A stretch of 59,535 nucleotides of DNA from JACNIZ01 sp964344765 (GTDB lineage: Bacteria > Planctomycetota > UBA1135), in assembly GCA_964344765.1 (NCBI GenBank), contig CAYFOM010000027.1, positions 1 to 59,535 of the forward strand, written 5' to 3'. Shown here one piece after another: positions 1 to 9,000 of the stretch (position 1 is its first letter; each line of letters begins with the position of its first letter). Below the pieces are notes generated by a model, which did no database searches, was not told the origin of the DNA, and saw only the letters and a program-made list of their open reading frames with translations. Made by a program: the position numbers and the translations under genes.

Positions 1-36
1 GTTGAAGATTGGCCACGGGCTTTGATCAGTTACACT
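1..36 (+). CRISPR. Terminal CRISPR repeat (type II-C), array truncated by window edge
   Basis: A 36-base unit that begins GTTG and ends TACACT, the layout of type II-C repeats such as that of Neisseria (GTTG...TACAAT, 36 nt). Only one copy is visible, so repeat status rests on other evidence: nearly its whole length is complementary, with G-U wobbles and small bulges, to the segment at 4675-4708 upstream of cas9. It lies just downstream of cas2 and is followed within three bases by a terminator. The plus-strand reading fits the Neisseria arrangement, where the array runs toward cas2 against the cas genes. The remaining repeats and all spacers would lie left of base 1. Confidence 0.75.
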
Positions 37-38
37 AG

Positions 39-82
39 ATGCGATGTAAGATTCTTCTGAGAAAGGGCTTGCATCGCATTTT
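39..82 (+). terminator. Rho-independent terminator of the CRISPR array
   Basis: Twelve-base arms at 39-50 and 68-79 pair with one G-U wobble around a 17-base loop and are followed on the plus strand by TTTT (79-82). The T run lies on the side expected for a transcript leaving the CRISPR repeat. The same hairpin could also end the cas2 message coming from the other side, though no T run follows on the minus strand. Confidence 0.7.
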
Positions 83-86
83 CTTA

Positions 87-416
87 TTAGAAAAGGTCCA
101 GTTGCTCTGGTTTCCCTTCAGTGGGTACCGGTATTGCGCCCTGAAAGCAATCCATCCTGGCAAACTGTTTATCAGTAAACGTAAGGATCCGAACCAGCCC
201 TTCTGCTGGGATTGCCGCTCGAATTCGTTTTCGGTGTACAGTTGCATTTTCTTCGGATGGACATGGGCGACTATACACGGAATATTGAATCATGTGAAAG
301 CCGTCCTGCAATAGGATTTTGCGAAAGAGTGTGGCGCGCTTCCGCTGCGGTTTTGATTTGACGGGTAAATCAAAGAGGACCATTAGCCACATAGCTCTGT
401 AAGCGCTCAGGCGCAT
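87..416 (-). CDS. cas2: CRISPR-associated endoribonuclease Cas2
   Basis: A 109-residue protein of normal Cas2 length. The first beta strand MVLFDLP carries the conserved metal-binding Asp (about residue 16), and the protein ends EQLDLF, a tail common in type II Cas2. Cas2 forms the scaffold of the Cas1-Cas2 integrase that inserts new spacers. The start overlaps the end of cas1 by 10 bases, so the two are probably translationally coupled. It is the last gene of the cas9-cas1-cas2 operon and abuts the array terminator. Confidence 0.93.
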   Translation of the reverse strand: MRLSAYRAMWLMVLFDLPVKSKPQRKRATLFRKILLQDGFHMIQYSVYSRPCPSEENATVHRKRIRAAIPAEGLVRILTFTDKQFARMDCFQGAIPVPTEGKPEQLDLF

Positions 417-1342
417 GTTGAACCCTCAGGTTTATGCGGAAGTTCCAATAAAGTTGTTGCTTGGGGTGCTCCTAGATTTCCCGCTCCAAATTCGTGAAAT
501 GCTTTGGCAAGAGTTGCCGCCGACCATTCCAAGGCACTCATTAATGGTTTCAAGCCTGAGGAAGTCCCAACAGTCCGTGTGAGCACTCGGAGTGCTGCGG
601 CCTTCTCGGCTTTACCTAGAGAGCTCTTGCCGGATGCCATTTCCTCACGGGCAATCTCATCTACCCAAGGGCGATACGGCTCCATAAGATCATCGGCTAG
701 CGGGAACCCACTGTACCGGTTGTGATGGTGGACACCGATACCGGGATGGAGGCCCGCACAGCACAATGCGCGAGCGGTCGCAGCGCGCAAAACAGCATAG
801 CCATAGTTCAAAAGAGAGTTTGGAAATTCCCCATTCTTATCCCGCCTAAACTTGTCCGCGGCTTCTGGAAAACATGATCTCCAATAGGTTTTTGCGGCCT
901 GAGCCTCGCAGTTGGAAGGATCTCCACTTTTCACTTTATTGGCTATTACATCCAAGCGCCGGGTGGCAATTTCATTATTAAGGAAATCTCGCTGATTGCG
1001 AATCTTTGAAACAACAATTTTCTTCCAGATATTTTTACGCATAGGCTCCGAAGCACTGCACTGGTGTCGCACCTTTTCTGCATGAAGACTATTTGCAGCC
1101 ACTGGAATGCAAATGGAGGCCGGCAGGTGTTGCTCATTGCAAGCCATGACGACGGCGCCTGCCTCCGTAATGCCGAGCAAGGCACCCGACGACAGCCGGA
1201 TCCCTGGTGCCTCAAGGGATACAAGCCCGATATCCTCTAGCGGAATAGTTGAAATGGTCGTCCCGTCATTGCGAACGACTAACTGCGAATTATGAACCGA
1301 GAGAGATATCCCGGTTGTTGAGATAGAAATTGTGCGTTTCAT
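407..1342 (-). CDS. cas1: CRISPR-associated integrase Cas1 (type II)
   Basis: A 311-residue Cas1 with the type II signature around LNYGYAVLRAATARAL (about 178-193) and HHHNRYSGFPLADDLMEPYR. By family comparison the active-site residues are probably E146, H205 or H206 and E221, all present, so the integrase looks intact. Cas1 with Cas2 captures protospacers and inserts them at the leader end of the array. It lies 50 bases after cas9 on the same strand and overlaps cas2, consistent with one operon. No cas4 or csn2 gene is present, which fits subtype II-C. Confidence 0.95.
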   Translation of the reverse strand: MKRTISISTTGISLSVHNSQLVVRNDGTTISTIPLEDIGLVSLEAPGIRLSSGALLGITEAGAVVMACNEQHLPASICIPVAANSLHAEKVRHQCSASEPMRKNIWKKIVVSKIRNQRDFLNNEIATRRLDVIANKVKSGDPSNCEAQAAKTYWRSCFPEAADKFRRDKNGEFPNSLLNYGYAVLRAATARALCCAGLHPGIGVHHHNRYSGFPLADDLMEPYRPWVDEIAREEMASGKSSLGKAEKAAALRVLTRTVGTSSGLKPLMSALEWSAATLAKAFHEFGAGNLGAPQATTLLELPHKPEGSTCA

Positions 1343-1392
1343 GGATGGTCTAAAAGAGCCATCGCATGATCGGATTATTGGGCTAATTTCCT

Positions 1393-4300
1393 TTAGTCGT
1401 TGGCGGCCGAAATCCGCCCAATTGGATCGACAGCCACCTTTCGAATTGAGAAAACGGATAAGGCTTTAGCTGAGCTTATCCTTGCCAGTGGCGACTTATT
1501 GGCTTCGGTAGCCATTCGTGAATCCCTCGAATCTCTAAAGAAAATATCAAACTTTGAGCCTGGATTTGAAGTGCCGGACATTTTTTGTAAAACCGCCAAA
1601 CGAGGTTTTTCACTGCTCGGCATAGTAAGGAGAACGGACTCCTTTCTCGATAAAGAAAGTTGGAATTCAAGGCCTTGGTCCGAGGTCCTGAAAATTGCCA
1701 TCCCACGATTATCCCTAGCACGCTTAGTGGCCATCATCACAGAGACTACCTGACAGAGTGGCCGTTTTTTCTCATCCTTCCAAATCGTCAAATGGTGGTT
1801 GTTCCCTAGTACAACAAATCCGTTCCGAATAGAAGTTGGTGACTCTTTGCGCGTTGCAATCCGAACTTTGCGAATGGGGACTCCGGATTTAGTGGTAAGC
1901 GTCGGCTCGGCCCAATCTTTTGGAAGGCTTTTACCGCCAGGAACCCAGCCGCGTTCAATCAAACGACCTTTTACAATCGCTTGGATGGCTGGGTCGCGAA
2001 TCTGTTCTACCATTTTTGCCGTCAGGGACGCCAGAGGCTTCCTGGTAACAAATGCCTTGCTTTCGCCATCCGTGGACAATTTGCTTTCCCCGTACATTGT
2101 TTCCTCATGCAATGCACCCCGCACTCGGCGACACGGTCTATGAGAAACGTTAATCTCATCGGAAATTCGCATCACATCCTCGCGAAAGGTCATCCAGGGT
2201 GGAGCGAATGCGGGTGAGTCGGGCTCGTGCATGGAGCGCGATTTCCAAAAATCTTGATAGCGTTTGAGCGCAGATCGAGAGGCAGCTGCCACAGTCACCG
2301 CGTCGATTGCGTGATGTCTATGATCCGCTCTAGACTTGCGTTTTTCGCCATCTGGGCCTGGGGTCGCATCAAGGACGGGCTTGCCAGTTTTGTCTAGGAG
2401 GGGCGATAGTGCATCGTTTAGTCCCCATTGCCTCCGGAGCTCCGCCGTTAATCCACCTCTGGTGGCCATAATCGTCTTTTCTCCAACGCGTTGATCGACG
2501 TCATAGAGAAGAGATAAGTAGGAGCAGACTGCCTTTGAAATAAAGCGGGTGTCATTGAGCTGACGAGCGGCAAAGCCGCTTGCGTCGAATTCTTCCAACC
2601 GCAACCGGGCGTACTTCCCGGCTAGTTCCCTTTTGCCAGCAAATGCGTTTGACGCGCGCTGCAGTAATTGGCGGTGGGCGTCGCTATTGGGGCCAAGCCA
2701 CTCGGCGGGTGTGCGATTTCCTTTTTCGGCATTTGCTTGCCGCTGTACCAAGACCTTGTTGAGGTATGAATCATCAAGTGACCGCCACCTTGGAATGATG
2801 TGATCAACTTCCCACTCGCCAGCAAAAATCTCAGTTTGAGGAATGGGTTTACCGGTAAACAAGCAAATGCCATCCTGATCCTTCCAAAGTAAGAACCGCT
2901 CGATGTCTTTCCTGCTATGCGGGTTTCCCATTAAGGCAAAAACCTGTTCTTTCGCATCTTCCCTGCGGTTCTGTTGCAATCGGTTTCGCTTGGATGCTTC
3001 CGCTCGCTGCTTTGGCCCTTGTTTCATTTCTCGGGCAAGTTCCACTACGACTTTCCGGGGTAAACCGTGCTCCCGAACTAGAGCGTTAATCACCTTGCGG
3101 ACTTCAGCAAGGGCTCGGCGAACAATAGGATTAGTTATCTCGCGAATTGATTCAGGCAAGCGCTTGTCGACCAAAGAGGGCAGCAGGTCAAATCTTTCCG
3201 GTATAGCCTGATCCGGGAACTCAAGTTCAACTGCTTTGCTTTCCTGAAGGCCCTCTTGGAGATGTGGAAGCAAGCGCTTAATTGCCTCTCGTGAATAGGC
3301 TAAGTAGCCATCGGAAGGAACCCAGTTGGCAAGTTTTTCAGCTTTGTCATCCACAACGCCGGCGGCCTTTAGCTGCTCCTTAAACCGATCTGGATCTTCT
3401 GTTTGAAGCAACGCTTCTCGGAGTTCGTACTTTTGGTCATCCCCAACTGCGCGCCACATTGCGGCTCCAAATGCCGATTTAAAGGCGGCCTCAACTGAGT
3501 TCCCCAGGAGTTTGCTTCTTCCGCCGCGCTCTAAATTGAAAATCGAATAGGGATCTGCACCATATCGGCTGATTGCTTTGCGCAGGCTATCGAAGCTTGC
3601 TTGCTTGCTGGTGACCAGTTTTTCTAGGACTGCGTCGCGCTCTGCACCGGTAAGATCCCGGTCTTTCGAGGCAAAGTGTTCATTAACTCGAAGGTTATTG
3701 ACTTCCTTAAAAATTCTGAATTGTTGGGCGTACCAATCGTCCTTCGGACATCGTTTTTCTGACGGAACTAATGGGCAGCTTTTGACTGATGGTGCCCGAT
3801 GAAGATTGGCCCGCGATGGGGCGGCCTTCCTCCTCTCCTCAGTCACTTCAAAGGAATGCTGAAAGAAAATGAGATGGCGGAATTTCTTTACGTTTTCCTC
3901 TGTCAAGGCGGAGCCATGAAATGGTGCCTGCTTGGCAACAAGTAGGTCGAATTCGTACTCGTACATATCCCGGCGTGTATGGCGGGCACGTATTCGAATG
4001 TCTCCACTCTCTAAAGGCTTGGAAGTTCCCTGCGCGTCAGTTCCGATTTGATGGAAGTATTCACCTAGGGTTTCACACCCTGATTCCTTGATGGCTTGAT
4101 GAAGTTCACCAATTTCCTTTAACATGCCCTTTTCTTCGTTGGACTGGCCAGTTTTGCGGTTGCTTTTGAAGCCTCGTCGCTGGCCAAGATGGAAAAGAGC
4201 TCTCCCCAGGTCATATGCCTTAAGTTGTTTTCGAAGCCCTATGGCCCTGATTGCGTAAGGGTCATTGCGGAAAACCTCCTCTTGCTCGGCCGTGCTTTGA

Positions 4301-4611
4301 GGAAGTAGCCCCGCCCTTACCAGTTGGCGCTTAAGAGCCTTCCTTCGCGCATTCCTTCTGGCATGGTTTTTTCGCATAGAACGCGCTGTTCTTCGTGATT
4401 GGCAAAGAGATTCTTCTTTAGCAGTTCCGAAATTATGCAATCCAGCCTCGAACACGCGCACACCCATTGGCGGATGCCCCGCTTCTGAAGTGTCTACGAA
4501 TCCTGTGACTTCATACGATTCGTGGCCGTCTGAAGTTTTGAATTCCGCGTTGAGTAGCGCCCAACCAATGGAGTTTGGGCCGAGATCCAGTCCTAAAACA
4601 AAGTCGTTCAT
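1393..4611 (-). CDS. cas9: Cas9 endonuclease, subtype II-C
   Basis: A 1072-residue compact Cas9, in the size range of II-C enzymes. RuvC-I is at the N terminus (VLGLDLGPNSIGWALL, catalytic D9), followed by an Arg-rich bridge helix (about 72-97), RuvC-II (VVVELAREMK, E524), the HNH domain (VDHIIPRWRSL with D603, H604 and N627, the same H-to-N spacing as Neisseria Cas9) and RuvC-III (HRHHAIDAV, H767 and D770). All nuclease residues are present, so it should cut both strands. The C-terminal third would hold the wedge and PAM-interacting regions, which I cannot assign. The upstream gap (4612-4826) carries the tracrRNA on the opposite strand. A minus-strand -10-like TATACT (4665-4660) overlaps the tracrRNA -10, suggesting back-to-back promoters. 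Confidence 0.97.
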   Translation of the reverse strand: MNDFVLGLDLGPNSIGWALLNAEFKTSDGHESYEVTGFVDTSEAGHPPMGVRVFEAGLHNFGTAKEESLCQSRRTARSMRKNHARRNARRKALKRQLVRAGLLPQSTAEQEEVFRNDPYAIRAIGLRKQLKAYDLGRALFHLGQRRGFKSNRKTGQSNEEKGMLKEIGELHQAIKESGCETLGEYFHQIGTDAQGTSKPLESGDIRIRARHTRRDMYEYEFDLLVAKQAPFHGSALTEENVKKFRHLIFFQHSFEVTEERRKAAPSRANLHRAPSVKSCPLVPSEKRCPKDDWYAQQFRIFKEVNNLRVNEHFASKDRDLTGAERDAVLEKLVTSKQASFDSLRKAISRYGADPYSIFNLERGGRSKLLGNSVEAAFKSAFGAAMWRAVGDDQKYELREALLQTEDPDRFKEQLKAAGVVDDKAEKLANWVPSDGYLAYSREAIKRLLPHLQEGLQESKAVELEFPDQAIPERFDLLPSLVDKRLPESIREITNPIVRRALAEVRKVINALVREHGLPRKVVVELAREMKQGPKQRAEASKRNRLQQNRREDAKEQVFALMGNPHSRKDIERFLLWKDQDGICLFTGKPIPQTEIFAGEWEVDHIIPRWRSLDDSYLNKVLVQRQANAEKGNRTPAEWLGPNSDAHRQLLQRASNAFAGKRELAGKYARLRLEEFDASGFAARQLNDTRFISKAVCSYLSLLYDVDQRVGEKTIMATRGGLTAELRRQWGLNDALSPLLDKTGKPVLDATPGPDGEKRKSRADHRHHAIDAVTVAAASRSALKRYQDFWKSRSMHEPDSPAFAPPWMTFREDVMRISDEINVSHRPCRRVRGALHEETMYGESKLSTDGESKAFVTRKPLASLTAKMVEQIRDPAIQAIVKGRLIERGWVPGGKSLPKDWAEPTLTTKSGVPIRKVRIATRKESPTSIRNGFVVLGNNHHLTIWKDEKKRPLCQVVSVMMATKRARDNRGMAIFRTSDQGLEFQLSLSRKESVLLTMPSSEKPRLAVLQKMSGTSNPGSKFDIFFRDSRDSRMATEANKSPLARISSAKALSVFSIRKVAVDPIGRISAAND

Positions 4612-4639
4612 AACCCAGGGACGAGGAGGCCGGAAAAGG

Positions 4640-4667
4640 TTGACCTCTATCGCGGTACGAGTATAGT
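4640..4667 (+). promoter_or_regulatory. Sigma70-type promoter of the tracrRNA
   Basis: TTGACC (4640-4645), a 16-base spacer, then TATAGT (4662-4667) on the plus strand. Initiation about 7 bases downstream would fall at 4674-4675, exactly where the anti-repeat begins. The box lies between the cas9 start and the anti-repeat and points away from cas9. Confidence 0.75.
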
Positions 4668-4673
4668 GGGTTC

Positions 4674-4771
4674 AAGTGTAACTGATCAGAGTTCGTGCCT
4701 TTTTTCACCAAGGACTCAGATCCGCAGGCTCTGCGCCTCCCTGGCTTGCCTTGGGGGCGCAACCGCTTTTT
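4674..4771 (+). ncRNA. tracrRNA of the type II-C CRISPR system
   Basis: The anti-repeat at 4675-4708 pairs with the CRISPR repeat at 1-36. There is an unbroken 14-base complement (4675-4688), then a G-U-rich stretch with a one-base bulge, then pairing of TTTTTCAC with the repeat 5' end. After it come a small hairpin (GCAG/CTGC, 4724-4734), a stronger one (GCCTCC/GGGGGC, 4735-4758, one wobble) and a T5 run (4767-4771). The order of anti-repeat, nexus-like hairpin, 3' hairpin and T run is that of a tracrRNA of about 98 nt. It guides crRNA processing and loads Cas9. The exact ends are inferred. Confidence 0.85.
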
Positions 4772-4785
4772 ATGGCGGCACTATT

Positions 4786-4809
4786 GGCTCCGTTAATCGA
4801 CTAACTTCT
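4786..4809 (+). repeat. Intergenic direct repeat, copy 1 (left of sbcDC)
   Basis: Begins GGCTCCGTTAATCG and continues to CTTCT. It matches 9390-9413 at 21 of 24 positions, including the first 14 without a mismatch, and more weakly matches 10888-10911. The copy lies directly before sbcD. Confidence 0.6.
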
Positions 4810-4826
4810 GCTTTACAGTAGGCTCA

Positions 4827-6065
4827 ATGCGAATCCTCCACACATCAGACTGGCATTTAGGCCGCTCCCTTTATGGGCGGAAGCGCTATGAGGAGTTCAA
4901 TGCGTTTCTGGATTGGCTGGCGCAAACCATTGAAAATGAAAAGGTCGATGCTCTCCTGGTTGCCGGTGATGTGTTTGATACCAGCACACCCAGCAACCGG
5001 GCGCAGGGGCTCTACTATCGCTTCCTCTGCCGGGTGGCTGCATCCTGCTGCCGTCATGTTGTAATCGTCGCAGGGAACCATGATTCGCCGTCGTTTCTAA
5101 ATGCCCCGAAAGAGCTTCTCCGTGCGCTAAATGTATATGTCGTGGGCTCATTGACGGAGGCCTTGGAGGATGAAGTCTTTGTTCTTTACGCGGATAATAA
5201 GCCAGAGGCCATTGTCTGCGCTGTGCCATATTTACGCGATACGGATATCCGCACTGTCGTGCCCGGGGAGACCATTGACGATAAAAACGCAAAGCTCGTT
5301 GAAGGGTTGAGAAACCATTACGCAGAGGTCTGCGCCATTGCTGAGCAGAAACGAGATGAATTCAAAAGTGCAGGGCATGATGGCATTCCAATTGTTGCCA
5401 TGGGCCACCTCTTCACTGCGGGTGGCAAGACGGTGGACGGTGATGGTGTCCGAGAGCTTTATGTGGGATCGTTGGCGCATGTCGGTGGAGATGTATTCCC
5501 TGCGGTAATTGATTATTTGGCCCTCGGGCATTTGCATGTTCCTCAGGTGGTCGGCGGCGCAGAGCACATTCGCTATAGTGGGTCACTAATTCCGATGGGC
5601 TTTGGCGAAGCGACTCAGGAAAAAAAGGTCGTGCTAATAGAGTTCAATAGCGCCACTCCAACTATCCAAGAACTCCCAGTACCCTGTTTTCAGAAGCTAG
5701 TACGCATTGTCGGGTCGCTGGATGACATCCATGCCAAGCTGGAGGAACTCAAAAAGGAAGAAAGCGCTGCATGGCTTGAGATTGAATACACGGGCAGCGA
5801 TATCATCGGCAACCTGCGCGAGATGCTCGATGAAACCATGGCTGACTCTGCCATGGAAATCAGACGGATTAAAAACCGGCGCGTCATGGACCAGGTGATC
5901 AGTGCCGTCGCGGAAGATGAAACCCTCGATGATCTGGATGCCGGAGATGTTTTTACCCGCTGTCTGGATGCTTTTGAGGTGCCGGACGAAGACCGGGGAG
6001 AACTAACGATTTCCTATAATGAAATAATCAAGTCTCTTCACGAAGAGGACGTCAACGCGGAATAG
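4827..6065 (+). CDS. sbcD: Nuclease SbcD (Mre11-like subunit of SbcCD)
   Basis: A 412-residue calcineurin-like phosphoesterase. It starts MRILHTSDWHLGR, the metal-binding DxH motif of SbcD, followed by GDVFD (about residues 47-51), GNHDSP (about 85-90) and a GHLH block (about 232-235) typical of Mre11/SbcD. With SbcC it forms the ATP-driven nuclease that opens hairpins and trims blocked DNA ends. The gene sits 11 bases before sbcC and must share its transcript. It lies next to a CRISPR locus and within short direct repeats. Both sbcDC genes look richer in A (many Lys codons) than the genes further right, which may point to transfer; I did not compute composition. Confidence 0.95.
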   Translation: MRILHTSDWHLGRSLYGRKRYEEFNAFLDWLAQTIENEKVDALLVAGDVFDTSTPSNRAQGLYYRFLCRVAASCCRHVVIVAGNHDSPSFLNAPKELLRALNVYVVGSLTEALEDEVFVLYADNKPEAIVCAVPYLRDTDIRTVVPGETIDDKNAKLVEGLRNHYAEVCAIAEQKRDEFKSAGHDGIPIVAMGHLFTAGGKTVDGDGVRELYVGSLAHVGGDVFPAVIDYLALGHLHVPQVVGGAEHIRYSGSLIPMGFGEATQEKKVVLIEFNSATPTIQELPVPCFQKLVRIVGSLDDIHAKLEELKKEESAAWLEIEYTGSDIIGNLREMLDETMADSAMEIRRIKNRRVMDQVISAVAEDETLDDLDAGDVFTRCLDAFEVPDEDRGELTISYNEIIKSLHEEDVNAE

Positions 6066-6076
6066 AGAGGCTGATT

Positions 6077-9000
6077 ATGAAGATACTTGAACTCAGATTT
6101 AAAAACCTCAACTCCCTCTATGGTGAATGGGTCATAGACTTCACCAATCCAGAATATGTCTCCAACGGCATCTTTGCTCTGACCGGTCCGACCGGTGCGG
6201 GCAAGTCCACAATTCTGGATGCCATCTGTCTGGCCCTCTATGGAGCTACGCCACGCCTTGGGAAAATCACTAAAAGCGGGAATGAGATCATGTCCCGCCA
6301 GACCGGTGAATGCTACGCCGAGGTACTTTTTGAATCCCAGGCTGGCCGTTTCCGTTGCCACTGGGAACAGCGCCGGGCACGAAAAAAGGCTGAAGGCAAC
6401 CTGCAGGATCAGGAACACCAGATTGCAGACGACACTACAGGCAAGCCTATCGAAACCAAGAAAAGCCTTGTGGGTGTGGTCATTGAGGAAAAAACCGGAA
6501 TGGACTTCGACCGTTTCACCCGCTCCATACTGTTGGCACAGGGCGGATTCGATACCTTCCTCAAGGCTGACGTCGAGCAGAAGTCCAAAATACTCGAGCA
6601 GATCACCGGCACCGAGATTTACTCGGAAATCTCACGGCGTGTTCATGAGCGCCAGCGTGATGAGCGGGAAAAGCTGAATATCCTGAATGCCGAAACCTCC
6701 GGCATCGTGATTCTAGGGCCGGAACAGGAAAAGGAAATTCAGGATGACCTTGCGGCCAAGCAGAAGCAGGAGACTGGTCTTGCCGGCAAATCAACCGAAA
6801 CAGGCCAAGCCATTACATGGCTGACTACCATTGAAGATCTGAATAAGGATATCCTCAGCCTTTCGGATGAAGCTGCCAAACTGAAGACCGATACCGAGGC
6901 GTTCAAGCCGGAACGGACCCAACTTGAACAGGCGATCAAGGCAGCATCACTAGATGGAACATACGCAACACTCACAGCCCTCCGTAAGCAGCAAGCCGAC
7001 GATCAGATCTCCTTGAAAACAGATGAAGCCGCACTTCCTGAGCTTGAATCATCTGCAAACACACAAACAGAGATTCTCAAGGCTGCTGAACGGCTCACCC
7101 TAACAGCCAAAGAAGGGCAGAAAACAGCAGCACCGTTGATCCAGAAGGTCCGGTCACTTGATCAAAAAATTGACGAACAGACAAAGGCTGTAACAAAAGG
7201 CGCTGATGCCTGCACCAAGGAAGCCGGAAAGATTGAGACCGACAAGCAGGCTCGGGGGAAGGAGCAGGAAAAATGGACTGCCGCAGAGAAGACTTTGGAG
7301 GCGGCAGAGGTGTACCTCAAAGAGAATGCGCGGGATGAATGGCTGGTCAGTGGCCTCGCCGGAGTTGAAGAACAGTTCAGCAACCTCCTCATCAAACAAC
7401 AGGAGATCACGCAGAAAGAAACCGCACTAAAAAAAGCCGATAGGGCAGTAACAGATGCCGCAAAGAAACTGGAGGCAGTAACCAAGCAAGGTAGGCTCAA
7501 AAAACAGGGACTGGAGTCAGCTACTAAAGATCTTCAGCAAGGCAAGGAGGCTCTGAGCCAATTGCTGGGTAACAAGCTGCTTCGGGAATATCGTACCGAG
7601 AAGGAAACCCTTCTTCGTGAAATGGCATTCATCAGGAAAATCGAGGAGCTTGAAGACCACCGGGCCAAGCTGGAAGATGGCAAGCCCTGCCCACTCTGCG
7701 GCTCAAACGGTCATCCCTTTGCCGAGGGCAACGTTCCGATTCCCGATGAGATCGAACAAAAGATAGAGTCGCTGACCAAGTTGATCGACAAGGCAGACGA
7801 ACAGGAAGCCGCCATCAAAAAGCTGGAACAGGCGGAAACCACTGCCCGTAGAAACCTGAATGACAGCGAGAAGCTGGAAACCGAAGCGACCAATGACAAG
7901 AAGGCCGCTGAAAAAACGCTCGCTGAATTGATGGATGCCCTCACGAAACTTCGGACCGGCTTTGATGTACTCAAGCTGGCCGTTTCCGGGAAACTTAAGC
8001 CACTTGGCATTACTGATATACCGGAGACAGAGGTCGAGTCACTGCTCCAATCCCTCAGGTTGCGACTGAAGGCATGGCAGGGGCAGGGAAATCAAAAGAC
8101 CAACATCGAAAAACAGATTGCCGCTATCGACAGTGAGGTGAAGCGTCTTGGTGCGGTGATTGATACGCGGGTCAAAGCTCTGGCTGAAAAACAGGAAACT
8201 CTGGAACGGCTCAGAAAGGAACTGGTCGACGGAACAGAAGAGAGGAAACAATTGTATGGCGATAAAAAGCCGGATGATGAAGAAGGCCGACTGAACGAAG
8301 CCATTGCCGATGCCGAAAAGGCCGAGAAGGAAGCCAGAGACCTGAGCACCGAGCTGCAGCAGAAACTGGCAACGGCCAAGACCCAAATTGACTCCCTGAG
8401 GAAGCGCATCGAGCAAAGAACACCTAAACTCAAAAAAGCGGATACCGACTTTTCAGCCATTTTGGTTCCGGCAGGCTTTGCCGATGAGAAAACCTTCCTT
8501 GAAGCCAGACTGTCACAGGGAGATCGGGAATCTTTATCTTCTCGAGCCAAGGAGCTCGATGATGCGGGAACAGAGCTCAAAGCTAAACAGAAAGACCGGG
8601 AGACACGTCTGGCCACGGAGATCGCCAAAAGGGTTACAGACAAGACGCTTGAGGAATTGCAGCCGCAGTTCAACGAGTTTGAAGAGTCCTTGAAAACACT
8701 TCGCGATGCCATTGCCGGTCTTAAGCACAAGCTGAATGAAAATATGGCAGCCAAAGAGCGGATAAAGGAGAAGCAGTCCGCAATCGAGGCTCAGAAGAAG
8801 GAGTGCCATCGCTGGGAGAAGCTGCACGGCCTCATCGGTTCAGCCGACGGCAAAAAGTACCGAAACTTTGCGCAGGGACTGACCTTTGAGTTGATGGTTT
8901 CCCATGCTAACCGACAGCTGGAAAAAATGACCGATCGCTATCTTCTGATCCGGGATGAACAGCAGCCGCTGCAGCTGAATGTCGTCGATAATTATCAGGC

